In this document: positions 24,801 to 34,275 of the stretch, one piece after another
How positions within the stretch are numbered: position 1 is the stretch's first letter
Layout of the letters: each line of letters begins with the position of its first letter
Assembly: GCA_013076295.1 (NCBI GenBank)
Contig: RQOL01000855.1
Location: forward strand, 1,488,001 to 1,552,000
DNA length: 64,000 nt
From: Sanderia malayensis
Taxonomy: Eukaryota > Cnidaria > Scyphozoa > Semaeostomeae > Pelagiidae
Direction of reading: 5' to 3'
Notes under the pieces: model-generated
Seen by the model: the letters and a program-made list of their open reading frames with translations, nothing else
What the model was told of the DNA's origin: nothing
Database searches by the model: none
Program-made: the position numbers and the translations under genes

Positions 24801-27800
24801 TCTCTAGGACTAACGGTTCAAATTTTAGTCGGCGAGGGTTGCCCGCGGATAGTGATTCATATTTTCTACCTTACATGAAGCAGGTACTGAGAAATTGAAA
24901 TTTTGAAATAGGCTGGAAAATGACTCACAAAGAGTCAAATTATACTAAATAGGTCCTGCTGATCACGTTGAGACAATTCCCAGCTCTCTAGGACTAACCG
25001 TTCAAATTTTAGTCGGTGAGGGTGGCCCGCGGATAGTGATTCATACTTTCTACCTTACATGAAGCAGGTACTGAAAAATTGAAATTTTGAAATAGGCTGG
25101 AAAATGACTCACAAGGAGTCGATTTATACTAAATAGGTCCTACTGATCACGTTGAGACAATTCCCAGCTCTCTAGGACTAACGGTTCAAATTTTAGCCGG
25201 TGAGGGTGGCCCGCGGATAGTAATATATACTTTCTACCTTACATGAAGCAGAGGTAGTGAGAAATTGAAATTTTGAAATAGGCTGGAAAACGACTCACAA
25301 AGAATCAAATCATACTAAATAGGTCCTACTGATCACGTTGAGACAATTCCCAGCTCTCTAGGACTAACCGTTCAGATTTTAGTCGGTGAGGGTGGCCCGC
25401 GGATAGTAATTTATACTTTCTACCTTACATGAAGCAGGTAATGAGAAATTGAAATTTTGAAATAGGCTGAAAAATGACTCACAAAGAGTCAAATTATACT
25501 AAATAGGTCCTATTGATCACGTTGAGACAATTCCCAGCTCTCTAGGAATAACCGTTCAAATTTTAGTCGGTGAGGGTGGCCCGCGGATAGTGATTCATAC
25601 TTTCTACCTTACATGAAGCAGGTACTGAGAAATTGAAATTTTGAAATAGGCTGGAAAATGACTCACAAGGAGTCGAATTATACTAAATAAGTCCTACGGA
25701 TCACGTTGAGACAATTCCCAGCTCTCTAGGACTAACGGTTCAAATTTTAGTCGGCGAGGGTTGCCCGCGGATAGTGATTCATATTTTCTACCTTACATGA
25801 AGCAGGTACTGAGAAATTGAAATTTTGAAATAGGCTGGAAAATGACTCACAGAGAATCAAATCATACTAAATAGGTCCTACTGATCACGTTGAGACAATT
25901 CCCAGCTCTCTGAGACTAACCATTCAAATTTTAGCCGGTGAGGGTTGCCCGCGGATAGAGACTCATACTTTCTACCTTACACGAAGCAGGTACTGAGAAA
26001 TTGAAACTTTGAAATAGGCTACAAAATGACTCACAAGGAGTCGAATTATACTAAATAGGTCATACTGATCACGTTGAGACAATTCCCAGCTCTCTAGGAC
26101 TAACGGTTCAAATTTGAGTGCACAACTAGGTTGTTGTTCTCAAATCGCAGCTGTACATAGCAATAATATACACGAAGAATGCTTACCATCTATGCAACCA
26201 CCAGAGCCAGAAGTTGGTGACGTTCTACCGACAACTGTGGAACAAGAAAAGTGTTAAAATAGCTTCACAATAGAAATAGGAGGGCACATCAGACTATCGT
26301 GCAATTGAATAATACATACATGAAGTACAGGTCTGTAGGATATTGGAACTTGTAGTAAGCAAACCACTGAGTTTGCTGCCAAATATGTAAGCAGATGAAA
26401 ATGCAATCAGTGATAGCTCGGTCTGTTTAAATCCCCGTTCTCCACCATTTCGTTTTGGGTTGAATCCAGTCAAACCAATTGCGAACGTGCGGACACCTGT
26501 AACAATTCAAAACATTGAACATTTTTGATGGGCACGTTGCATTGCGCTAATAGATAAGTGCAATTAAAATTGAAATAGTAATAAAAATACAAAAACTGTA
26601 CACAATTCAGTGGTAACTAAAATATTTTAGCAAAGTACGTTATTGACTAATAACGTTTTCTTGCATTTTACCGAGTTTTATTCCTTTGATTTTTTTCACC
26701 AAATCATTTTTATTTTTATTGGCCCTAAACTGTTATTTGTATACAGGGCACACACTGATAGCAGGATCTTTATATAGTACTGAAATTTAAATATCCTGTC
26801 AGAGTATGTGGCATTTAAAGCATGACGAAAACTTTTGCTGGCTGTACTGAAAGCCTAGTGTATTGCAAAATGGAGACGGTGTTCGCACACATAGAAATGA
26901 AAAATTATATAATTATTAATATCACAGTACCTTTCTTTCGTAAATTAGCTGAAGGCTTGATGACGTCATCAGACGATCGTCCTTTTGTGATCAAAAATAA
27001 AATATTTGGATTTCCATCTGGGGCATCATCGAAAATGTTTGAAATGGCAGTCAGAGCGTCTCCTGTTCGTCTGGCTGGGTTTCTCGACTTAAGAAGTCTT
27101 CTGCAATATCTTCTTACATCACCGCCATTTTCAAATTGTACCCATTTGGCTGTGACAAGCTGTCTCTTTCCATACGACATAATGGTAACGTAAGTGCCAG
27201 ATGAGGCGAACATACGAATGATGTTGTACATGAAGCGACGGATGTAAGAAAAGTTCTTGATGAAGTATGCCTCCACCACAAAAGCAATGTTAGCATTGTT
27301 CAAAACTGTCAGAAAACATTTAACATGTAAGATTATGCTTGTATTGAATAGGAAGACAAGCCATTGGAAAAACAAGCAATGAAATCGTCAGCAAGAGGCA
27401 AAAAACAAAATCAGAAATGACACACAATTTCACAAATAATATGATGATAATAAACAAAGAATCAAACCTCCGTATTGGATGGGTTTAAAACTCTTCTGCC
27501 AATCCCAGGCTCGTTGAATACGGAAACTATCTTTGTCTCCTACAAAATTAAATAAATGATCGATGTATTTACAACAAATAATTGATAATAATTGATAAAT
27601 GATAACAAATTTTATCGCTAACGTATTGACATGCGTCAATATGTTTGCAGCATCAGAAATGACGTTCTTACCGATGTTAATAGTTAATGCAGTGCCTTTG
27701 CCAGAATCTACAAAAGAATTTATATTTACACATTATTAATTACAAATTAAAAGACAAATTTAAACATTAACTATGAAGAACATTGCAATGGGAACTATAT

Positions 27801-30800
27801 ACGAATTCAGCAAAAAGCCAAACCTTGTTTGACAAGTTCTTCAATGGCTTTGAAGCGATCCGGTGTAACCATCGACTTTTTATTGCCAAACACAACATAT
27901 GTTTGCTTGGATGCAATTTGTTTCAAATCACTAACGAATCTCTTTGCCTGTGAACTAATTCCATACGCCCAAACCCGGATTCGTTTTGTCCGGTATAGAC
28001 TACCAATAGCAGGTAATTCACTAGCGTCCGCAGCGGGTCCGGTTGTAAGAACAAAGAGGATGTTAGGTCGGGCGTTTTTTGTGATCTGTACTGTGAATTC
28101 TTTGAGTATCTCGGACATTGCTTCTGCAGTTCTGCGACTGCCTTTGTTCACTGCAATTGAGTTCACCATTGTCTACAAATAAAGTCAGAACATAGGTTAA
28201 TACACGAGTCTGTAACAGCTTTATCAAGTCCTGGGGGGGGGGGGCTTATTTAATTTTTGAGGCTCAAGAGGGAGGCTTTTTAGAGAAAGCGCAGCCTAAT
28301 AAAATTGTCAAATAAATTTCAGAAAAATGTTCGTGTGAAGCAAAAGTAAAATGTGGTTTAATCAATAACAATTTCGTCATTGTTCGCAATTTCAAAAGCA
28401 AAGAGAGGCTTAATAGAGAAGGTGGGCCAAAGGGGGCCTATTAGAGAAAGGGGTCCAAAGGGGGCTTATTAATAGAACAGTTATAATAAGTAAGGATGTT
28501 TGGATAAAAAATATTTACTGACTTATCCCACAAACCTGAATATCTTGTGGGTTAGTAAACGATTTCCAACTTGTAATCTTTTGGGTGGTTGCACCAAAAG
28601 TGTAAATGGTGAAACTTGTTCCTTGAAGCTGGAACAAACGGATGTAATTGTAGACAAGCTTTTGCAAGAAAACACGTGACTCCATACTCGTTGTGTCGAC
28701 TAAGAAGCCAACATTAGCCTTGCCGCAACCTGCAAATGAAAATAAGAAATGATACATGAAACAATATTGAAACTAAAATTGAACAGTTACTTTTTTACAT
28801 TAAAATTTTTGGAGCGACTCATAAAATATTAAGAGGACGTGACAGTCCCTTCATGCCGTTATTGTGCGCCCCTAAAAAGGTGTGAATTTCATACCTCCGT
28901 ATTTGAGTCCTTTTACGTATTTATACCAGTTCCATACTGAGTGGTACCACACTGCAAAAAAAGTGTTAGAAATATGATATAGTAGCATACCATTAAAAGG
29001 CTTTTAAAGAAAGGAATAAGCATATCAGATTGAATAGTAAGAAAAAACACGTGAACACACCTCCTTCAGCGCCTGATAAGACTGAAAAATAAAAAAAATA
29101 AAAATAGTAACAAGAAGAATAAATAAACAAAGCAAAGAAAGAATAATAACATAATAATTATTAGTAGTAATAATGATATTAGTAATAATAATTAGAAAAT
29201 ATCTAACAGCTTACACCGTCTAAGACGCCAATTGAGTCTTTTAATGATAGCAGGTCTTCTCCCGCCATTCCTAATAAGATGTTCGTATTGTGTGGCTCTG
29301 AAGATCATTTTTGGCTTTGTCATCATGGTCAATTCTTCGAGAATGACTCGAGTTCCAAACGCAACCACGTAGACTCGAACACGAAGTTTCCTCAGTGCTT
29401 TAGCAGCATTTTGCAGTTTGTAGAGACAGCCATAGGTTCTTCCACGGGTGAAAATGAAAAGCACTTGCTTAGCATTGCCTACTCGTTGTTTGTTTTGAAA
29501 TAGTTTTAAAATCCCTTGCATAGCTTCGCCAGTTCTCCTGCTCTTCGTTAAATCAGACTTGATGGCCATCACAGCTTGTTGTAATTGTTCTGCAGATGAA
29601 TACTTTGCATGTGCAGCAACCTTAGATTCAAGATAAAAACCGCCAGTTAATGGCATCAAATCACACATGTATTAATTGGACTATTAATAACAAATGGACT
29701 TTAACTTAAGCGTGCAATTTTGTATGTTTATATAAAAACTGGACACTAATAAAAGTGACGAGATAGTGTTACAATCTTTGAGTTGTGGGTGCATGGAGAA
29801 GAGACTGGAGGATAAGCTAGTCTGAGAGGAGAACAAATTGCTTTGACTTAAATGGTGCCCAAATCTCCATTGGGGTTTGGCGCTAAAATAAATAACTAAA
29901 TAAAATTGTATACGTCTGAATGAAACAGATGGGTCTTTGATACTCACTTGGTTGTATGTTTTGCCAAATGATGCCATTGAAAAAAAGGCATCTTTGAAGG
30001 AGAACATGCTTGCAATATTGAACACAAGTCTTTGCATTGTTGGCATGTGCTTCCTAATCGAAGCGTCGACAAGAAAGCCAGCGTGGGCGACTCCAGAAAA
30101 GGCTGAAAACAACCCAAATTAAGACCAATCAAATCAGGTGCACCAATTAAGAACTTAAACAGCAATTGCCCGCAGAATTAAATCCATATCTTCTTACCTC
30201 TGAACTTAACAAACGATCTCCAATCCCATTTCAACAGTTTTTTATTCCACGTGCTATACGTAATCTTTCTGACAATCTTACTGGGCCTACTCAACGGCAG
30301 TTTGCCTTGTAGCTTCAATAATTTCCTATTTGGTCTTTTTGGCCTTTTTGGTCCTTTTGGTCTTCGCCCCCAACCAAACCCCCTGTTTTGCAACCCTGGC
30401 TCGCTGGCCTGTCGTGTTCTGTTGAACAAGTGACCCAGCTTTCTGACGGAAGCAACTCCAAATCGCTTAATGCTTTCCAGCAAACCAAGCTTCTTCAAAC
30501 TTCCACCAGATATTATGCCTCTGAAAGTGCGAACTTCTTTTTCTTGGGGCTCTTCAAAGAAGAATTACACCATAAGTGAGAAAATACAATAAACCTGCAA
30601 CATAAAAGCAGGTCGATTTAGTCTCAAACTCTCACCACACTCTGCTAATGGGGTTTCTTCATTAATGCCATCATCTTCTTCATTATCAAAAAATTCTTCT
30701 GGATTAGTGACTTCTTCATCTTCATCGTTCAATGCACGTTCGTGATCTTCTGTAAACATTGATGTATCAAACTCCTCTGACTTCGCATTTCCATCTTCTT

Positions 30801-33014
30801 CACCTGATGTAGTCTTCTCTTCTTCTGTTTCTTCGGGTGTCGAATCATCAATCCATTTATCTTCAACTACAAGAAGAATGTCATTAAAGTAAAAGTTTTC
30901 AAATATAATAATACAATAAAGAGAATCAAAGGTTGGTAATATCATGAACAGGAGTGTTCACGAGTGTAACAATTCAAAATATACTTTTCTCATCGTCAAT
31001 AAACATCTATCTTTATTATTAGATAAACAAAACACAATACAAACATATTCAAACATGCTATAGACAACACAAACATATCACGATTAAGAAGGATAGCCGA
31101 AATTAATAAATAAAGCCTTGTGTATACTGTGGTAAACTAACCTTCAGAACTTCCTTCACCTTCAGCTAAGTCTTCGCCTGAATCTTCCCCTGCTTCGAAA
31201 TCATTTTCAAATGATTCTTCAGCATTATCAACATTATTATCATCTTCATTTGTATCACCAGCCACAGTACTTTCTTGAACTTGCTCGCTATCAGTAACCT
31301 CATTGTCCAAAGCATCGATATTGGAATCTTCAAAGAAACCCTTGCTTGCATCACCTGCGGAATCGTCAGCTACTTCGACTAAACCATCGTTTGAGGCCTC
31401 ATCCAAAGTTGCGTCTGGATTATCACTAGGCGAATCGTGAAACTCGCCATTCTCTTCCTCCTCCAGCGTGGTTTGTGGTGTCGTAGGGGCATCATCATCA
31501 TCTGTTACAGCTTCAATGAAGTATTTCTTTTGCAGAGAACTTTCAGCTCCCTTTAAATGATAGTAATAATAATAATATAATAATAAAAGGCATTTATATT
31601 TCGCCATTTATCCACGCGGCTCAAAGGCGCATGATACAAGCAAAGAAATCAGTTGAGTAAACGACTTCAAGGATAAAAAACTGAGGCTCCACAAAACGTA
31701 AGTTTTAACACACCCTTTGTTGATGGCGGGATGCGTGACTTTTAGTTGGACGATGACTACGTTTTGCTGCTGATTGGTTATAATCATCTTCCTCTTCGAA
31801 ATCTTGAATCTTTGATTCATTATCATCCTCGTCATCATCATCTTCGCCATCTTCTTCACCACTCATATCTTCGTCACTGAATTCACTTTCATCAGCATCT
31901 GTGTCTTCATCTTCATTGAATGTGGCATCATCTTCAGAAACAGAATCATTGCTATTATCTTCGTCACCTAGATTTAAAAGAAAAATAAGAGCAAAAAAAT
32001 AAGAATCGGAAAATGATGGCAAGATTGAAGAACAAGATATTTATCTGCCTATAGCTTCAGTGAGATCTCGCCTAGCGGGCCAGCCAGCTTTCTCGTATGA
32101 ACTGAAAACAAATCTTGTATAGGATTTGGGGAGTAGATGATATCTCGCTTAGTGAGCTGGCCCGGCAAGCGGGCTCATATGAACAGGCCCTAACAACGAA
32201 GATATAGGAGGACAAACATCTTCTTCGTTTATGGAGAAAGCAAAACAGAGCTAAATGATTAGAAGAAGATATTGGAGGAATATCTAAAGCTCGCATTGCT
32301 AAGCAGAGCAATAAATTTACCCGTAAGGTTATCGTCCACATCATCAATATCTTTCTCGTCATCTTCTTTATAATCATTTATATGACTAACATCACTTAAA
32401 ACTTCTTCATCGTCACTTTCAGTAAAGTTCGCATCGCTATCATCATCATCATATTCCGCGGCCGAGTCTTCATCACTATCATAATCATCATAATTTTGAT
32501 CATCATTATCATCAACATTATCAAATGTCATAACGACTTCTTCAGATTGTGTTGTCTTCTCGCCTTCGCTCAAATCCAAAACATCGTTATCGTCTGCTTG
32601 AAAGTTTGATTGATCTTCGATCTCCGCGTCGTCATAATCGTCTTCTTCCTTCTCTAGTTTTGATTCAGCTTGGTCATCTTGAAGTTCGTCGGAATTCTCA
32701 TCAAATTCTTCACTGGCAAAATCAATTTTTGTTTTTTTCACCGCTCTAAGCCTTTCAGACTCAGATTCGCCTCTTAGTACACCATGTTTCCTTTCACTGG
32801 GAATGCTCTCAACTGCGCGACAGAATATCACGATAAAAAGTAGCAATATTGCTATCTTCCGATAGAACCTGAAAAGGAAAATAATTAGCTAAACAAACCC
32901 CGTGAAAGAAAGATTTTGTATAGATCTTGTGAATATAGTTGTAGGCTTCACAATTCGAGCAATTCTTAGATCGAGAAAAGAGCTTACTTACTTTTTGTGA
33001 GAATTCTCTTCCAT
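12369..33014 (-). CDS. Giant gene A: secreted VWA x6 / collagen-like / ILEI-SUEL-ILEI protein (complete, about 35 exons)
   Basis: Predicted secreted modular protein of roughly 3,200-3,300 residues. Start: MEENSHKKFYRK is split across the first intron and followed by the hydrophobic core IAILLLFIVIF and CRAVES, a clear signal peptide. Then come Asp/Glu-rich exons, a basic exon, five VWA domains each preceded by a short W-x-W...Y-G exon, a Gly/Pro/Thr linker, a 2.35-kb collagen-like exon, a sixth VWA, ILEI, SUEL lectin, ILEI, and a 35-residue acidic tail ending at a TAA at 12371-12369. Most module borders are phase 1, typical of exon-shuffled extracellular proteins. No transmembrane segment seen after the signal peptide. 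Gene B upstream is a paralogue with the same order. Function is unknown; a multivalent carbohydrate-binding matrix or adhesive component is my inference. Confidence 0.85.
13020..13807 (-). other. Gene A: ILEI/FAM3 domain 2
   Basis: Exons 13807-13500 and 13176-13020. MGCKDSGAGVGC cysteine pair, GSIKVNGVEKSMQVNG, FIRSVPVNSIVLVASQGD, then in the second exon SIGARGQLGSYDSFVVAGYK and LAWMK. Partner of gene B ILEI2. Confidence 0.85.
13990..14380 (-). mobile_element. tRNA-derived SINE candidate with a strong internal hairpin
   Basis: On the minus strand the head has a pol III A box (TGGCAGAGTGGTTGG) and B box (GTTCGATTCC) at tRNA-like spacing, with GTGCTTGCCACTCATGGAGT between them, as in many animal SINEs. 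Behind it comes a 17-bp hairpin (arms 14254-14270 and 14229-14245, one mismatch, loop of 8) and a body richer in G+C than the surrounding intron. The 3' end is not sharply defined. It lies between the SUEL and second ILEI exons of gene A. Confidence 0.65.
14530..14973 (-). other. Gene A: SUEL (galactose/rhamnose-binding) lectin domain
   Basis: Exons 14973-14814 and 14690-14530. Carries the family marks ICEN near the start, the YGR triplet (ALYGR), then CQGKQACTVTASS and FGDPCRGTSKYLEIKYLC. All expected cysteines are visible. SUEL domains bind galactose or rhamnose; YGR and DPC are the usual ligand-contact motifs and both are intact. Confidence 0.9.
15108..15145 (-). other. Gene A: short linker exon before the SUEL lectin
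   Basis: Reads GVKKVIQQPLQ, matched in gene B by VLKKVVEEPLKR. Confidence 0.6.
15324..16082 (-). other. Gene A: ILEI/FAM3 domain 1
   Basis: Exons 16082-about 15810 and 15471-15324. Reads STIKINGVDRCISKPGLNVG, FIDGVKSNRMVLVSSKG, then SVGGQEPFVKKPGSSYSLIG and a WTV strand: the ILEI/PANDER fold found in FAM3 cytokine-like proteins and in some glycan-processing proteins. Unlike the three other ILEI copies in this window it lacks the GC...C cysteine pair near its start, so a disulfide has probably been lost. Confidence 0.8.
15571..15700. mobile_element. Fragment of a TA-type DNA transposon family (ATCGATAACTCGAG ends)
   Basis: Starts CAGTAAAATATCGATAACTC and ends with an inverted GGTTCGAGTTATCGTGGAGT. 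A relative with GGCTCGAGTTATCGGGATTT lies near 58500-58690 in gene B. The CAGTAAAA start is pogo/Tigger-like. Intronic, non-coding. Confidence 0.45.
16402..16633 (-). other. Gene A: linker exons between VWA6 and ILEI1
   Basis: Exon 16633-16562 reads FSAGNKLGRYFVRQGGIGKK (gene B has GNKLGNHLYRQSG). Exon near 16443-16402 reads DQSPKPGNAK. Both are short, basic and phase 1-1. Confidence 0.65.
16728..17423 (-). other. Gene A: VWA domain 6
   Basis: Exons 17423-about 17249 and 17085-16728. SRVGIIYDGHTTENYELIK at strand 1, FNLANMFKLKG, FSIVQVGKNP; then SVIFVVTQTKFSTN and VRVFSLGFGNGVD. Metal site D-G-H-T-T. This is the VWA closest to the lectin block and, with its gene B partner, the least like the other five. 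Confidence 0.8.
17529..17609 (-). other. Gene A: W-x-W linker exon before VWA6
   Basis: Reads VMTITSELLIKLRTQWNWEK then NNFGYGG. Gene B has TSQWNWEKAINCFGYGS. Phase 1-1. Confidence 0.75.
17737..20089 (-). other. Gene A: 784-codon collagen-like exon
   Basis: One exon between TTTTAG and CAAG|GTGATT. In the frame continuous with the neighbours it is Gly-X-Y sequence built from G-K-P, G-Q-P and G-E-P triplets, arranged as about twenty blocks, each carrying GEEGPEEPGKPG. The GPEEPG piece places four residues between glycines instead of two, so the triple-helix register is interrupted once per block. There are no Met residues in the repeat, so ORF calling from ATG reports two other long frames (Leu/Glu/Ser-rich on this strand, Arg/Phe-rich on the other) that are shadows. 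The last 90 residues are non-collagenous (GVQG end). Pro in Y positions suggests prolyl hydroxylation. Confidence 0.9.
20175..20529 (-). other. Gene A: Gly/Pro/Thr-rich linker exon
   Basis: About 118 residues of low complexity, rich in G, P, T, D and E (for example ETSGKPDPGTPGGPSSPDPG and GGTDVATSGGAKGTNVEP). Gene B keeps almost the same linker, so its length and composition are under constraint. Probably a flexible or O-glycosylated spacer between the VWA block and the collagen-like exon. Confidence 0.8.
20638..21261 (-). other. Gene A: VWA domain 5
   Basis: Exon 21261-20866 has ADLVFVVDISDDSNFD, MYNIIRLFKLNAVKV, KIVVLIMQGSSTDN and VTVVTVG. A second exon (20757-20638) adds GVGDTNRQQ and a strand VIVFRIQYGL. 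Metal site D-I-S-D-D lacks the last Ser. Confidence 0.8.
21394..21667 (-). other. Gene A: linker exons before VWA5
   Basis: First exon reads VVGVNPEETDTGKVKVPS and a Pro-rich end (PTPVVLPPIG). Second exon carries TSKDIEKLRSLWDWNKIK and GIVYGG; gene B has the same with SKDIEKLKSLWDWNKIKSG. Phase 1-1 borders. Confidence 0.75.
21782..22297 (-). other. Gene A: VWA domain 4 (single exon)
   Basis: GANVIFIIDGQAGNR at strand 1, FNIALQFGRNS, then KNIAFVIATSNPTDN and GAFIYTIGIR. Metal site D-G-Q-A-G is degenerate. Gene B has an extra intron in the middle of this domain. Confidence 0.8.
22439..26233 (-). other. Gene A: two linker exons separated by the satellite-bearing intron
   Basis: Exon near 26233-26187 reads VGRTSPTSGSGGCIDG (gene B VVGKSSPNTGSSGKIDG). 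Exon near 22497-22439 reads VSKSQLILNWYWKTSRNN and ends FYG, the W-x-W motif before VWA4. The roughly 3.7-kb intron between them is almost entirely the 184-bp array; the matching intron in gene B is about 90 bases. Confidence 0.75.
22550..26120. repeat. 184-bp satellite array with higher-order structure, inside an intron of gene A
   Basis: Twenty monomers anchored by GATCACGTTGAGACAATTCC at 22574, 22750, 22933, 23117, 23303, 23487, 23671, 23855, 24039, 24225, 24409, 24593, 24777, 24961, 25145, 25331, 25515, 25699, 25883 and 26067. Spacing is 184 bases in most cases, 186 for the copies at 23117, 24039 and 25145, and shorter at the left edge. Shared variants show an a-b-c-d-e order from 23117, an a-b-c-d-d-f order from 24039, and a-b-c-d-e from 25145. 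Each unit includes GGTGGCCCGCGGATAGT and ACCTTACATGAAGCAGGTA. No open frame. Confidence 0.95.
26320..27305 (-). other. Gene A: VWA domain 3
   Basis: Exons 27305-26931 and 26496-26320. NANIAFVVEAYFIKN at strand 1 has Glu in place of the metal-site Asp, then FMYNIIRMFASSG, NPNILFLITKGRSSDDV, and in the second exon GFKQTELSLIAFSS. In gene B this domain is a single exon, so the intron after KKG differs between paralogues. Confidence 0.8.
27475..27707 (-). other. Gene A: short linker exons before VWA3
   Basis: Two small phase 1-1 exons. The first reads DSGKGTALTINIG (gene B DIGKGGAVTINVG). The second carries RAWDWQKSFKPIQYGG (gene B KTWDWPKKYKPIQYGG), another copy of the W-x-W...Y-G motif. Confidence 0.75.
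27824..28729 (-). other. Gene A: VWA domain 2
   Basis: Exons 28729-28536 and 28172-27824. Strand 1 KANVGFLVDTTSMES, then YNYIRLFQLQG and FTIYTFGA; second half has PNILFVLTTGP and IRVWAYGIS, ending in a helix FKAIEELVKQG. Metal site D-T-T-S-M is not DxSxS. Closely matched by gene B VWA2. Confidence 0.8.
28220..28485. repeat. G-run element in an intron of gene A
   Basis: Starts with a run of 13 G and contains repeated words such as GGGCTTATT, GAGGCTTAATAGAGA and CCAAAGGGGG. It resembles the C-run/GCTTATTA interior of the MITE at 9289-9596 and the GGGGG(C/T)TC-AATAGA tract near 45,100-45,190. Ends not defined. Confidence 0.4.
28895..29074 (-). other. Gene A: micro-exon and W-x-W linker exon before VWA2
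   Basis: A 12-base exon (21 bases if the upstream AG is used) near 29063-29074 and a 57-base exon at 28951-28895 that reads VWYHSVWNWYKYV and GLKYGG. In gene B the equivalent sequence and the first half of VWA2 are one uninterrupted exon, so A has gained or B has lost introns here. Confidence 0.65.
29215..30102 (-). other. Gene A: VWA domain 1
   Basis: Two exons (30102-29948 and 29620-29215). Reads AHAGFLVDASIRKHM at strand 1, then FNIASMF, FSMASFG, later VLFIFTRGRTYG and VRVYVVAFGTR: a Rossmann-like VWA fold. The metal site would be D-A-S-I-R, lacking the second Ser of DxSxS. Conserved with gene B (GRTYGCLYKLQ and ILEEL shared). Confidence 0.8.
30198..30551 (-). other. Gene A: basic exon with first W-x-W motif
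   Basis: 118 residues, strongly basic after the acidic block. It starts EPQEKEVRTFRGIISGG, matched in gene B by EPKEAEVRSFRGMITGG, continues with Lys/Arg and Pro-Lys-Arg repeats (KGPKRPKRPNRK), and ends LKWDWRSFVKF. The juxtaposition of acidic and basic segments could allow intramolecular pairing or matrix coacervation. I do not recognise the family. Confidence 0.75.
30636..31967 (-). other. Gene A: three further acidic exons
   Basis: Exons 31967-31714, 31550-31142 and 30866-30636 join in phase (1, 0, 1, 1). All are D/E-rich and disordered but not repetitive. The last ends EEFFDNEEDDGINEE followed by a Cys (LAEC) just before the donor. The equivalent part of gene B has EYFDNEEDDDDMNEE and ISEC, so this boundary and its Cys are conserved although the acidic region upstream is very different. 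Confidence 0.85.
32321..33014 (-). other. Gene A: signal peptide and first acidic exon
   Basis: The first coding exon gives only seven codons (ATG at 33014) and ends AA|GTAAGT in phase 2. The second exon (from 32868, after TTTTCAG) completes Lys and encodes the hydrophobic core and cleavage region, then about 160 residues dominated by D and E with S, N and Y (for example DDNDDQNYDDYDSDED). There is no transmembrane segment other than the signal. Long Asp runs in secreted proteins often bind calcium or mineral; that is inference here. Confidence 0.85.
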
Positions 33015-34165
33015 CGCGATCTGCCCTCTGTGGACAGTCTTGGTCGAACTGAAAAATCAAGCCAAACCGTTGTTTCAAGGGTTAATTTAATCACAATCAA
33101 TAGAAAACAACTTTCCATTGACTATGATCAAACAAATTATAAACAAATCAGGTATCGTCTGAATATTTCAAATGATTTAACACATTTGTAGTGAATTTAA
33201 TGACCTGTAGACGAGTTGCACCCAGAATAATTATGCGTTTGATCAAGCAAATTGAAAAGGTTATTGTTAGTGAAACAGCACTTAACAGAAGTGCCTATTC
33301 ACTTGCAGCAGGAGGGACGAATAATTGGGCAATGGTCTGGAAAATTGCTATGAATGATTTATATTAATCATAACAGGTTGCAACAGTTGCGATATTCCTC
33401 TAATGGTTCAAAATTCACCTAGTTGAATGCTCTATTTGAAGATAGAAGAAAGCGGTTTGAGAGTGCGAAGGTAAAACAAAAAATATTTCAATTTTTATCA
33501 GAGATAATCATAATTTCAAATGCATATAATTTTATTCTCAATTTAATACATAATTTTTGTTTATTGTAAAGAGTAGTGGAATGGTATAAATAATGGCATA
33601 GTTTATTGAAATTTTCTGATGTCTAAGATTTATCAAGTTAACAACTGAGCTTTTCAGAAACAATATCAGGATGTTTATGAATGCAAATTAAATAAATATT
33701 TATCTATTTATCATTCATAATTTTTTAGAAATTTTCCAGCTCAATAGTTTCCTAGATATCCTACCTATGTATTTATGCTTCAAAATTACAATAGTAATAA
33801 TAATCAGAAGAAGAAGTAATATGTTTAATAAAACTAAACTTATTTATTTATATAATTTATATTGTTCCAATAAATATAATTAAAAGCAACTTAAAAGAAA
33901 GATTAATGCAAAGTTTGATATAATTTATGTGGATAGTAGTATTCAGAATTCTTCCTTGTAATTTAGTTTAAGCCAATGAATGGTGAAAATTTCGATGTTT
34001 ACGTAAAGTTTAAATGATTCTACTCATTTTATGATTTACATTTACAACGGCTTATTTTAATTATATCACAAAGGACAAGTTTAAACATGGGTAAATGTGA
34101 AAAGCATGTGTTGCTACCTTCACATGCGATTGTGTTCCGTTTTGTTTTGTGAGTCTTTTGTGTAT
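33015..34165. other. Intergenic between gene B stop and gene A start
   Basis: Only about 1.15 kb separates the two giant genes, so it must hold gene B's 3' UTR and poly(A) site and gene A's promoter. Very AT-rich. AATAAA on the coding strand occurs near 33840 (within a TTTATTTA run) and near 33530. No other gene seen. Confidence 0.6.
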
Positions 34166-34275
34166 TTAGATACGAACATTGCACGTATCACTTTGCATAT
34201 CTTCATCGTCTAACTCATCACTATCATCAATATCATCATCTTCGAATATTGGAACAAGAATTTCGTCTCTCTTTC
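34166..34275 (-). other. Gene B: acidic C-terminal tail exon and stop
   Basis: GKRDEILVPIFEDDDIDDSD, acidic, ending in a lone Cys and four more residues before TAA. Same length class and motif (KR-x-E...PIFE...D/E...C) as the gene A tail. The free Cys could link chains. Confidence 0.85.

Noticed and set aside
22550..26120. CRISPR-like array
   Set aside because: The whole 184-bp monomer is repeated with no unique spacers, in a eukaryotic intron; it is a satellite.
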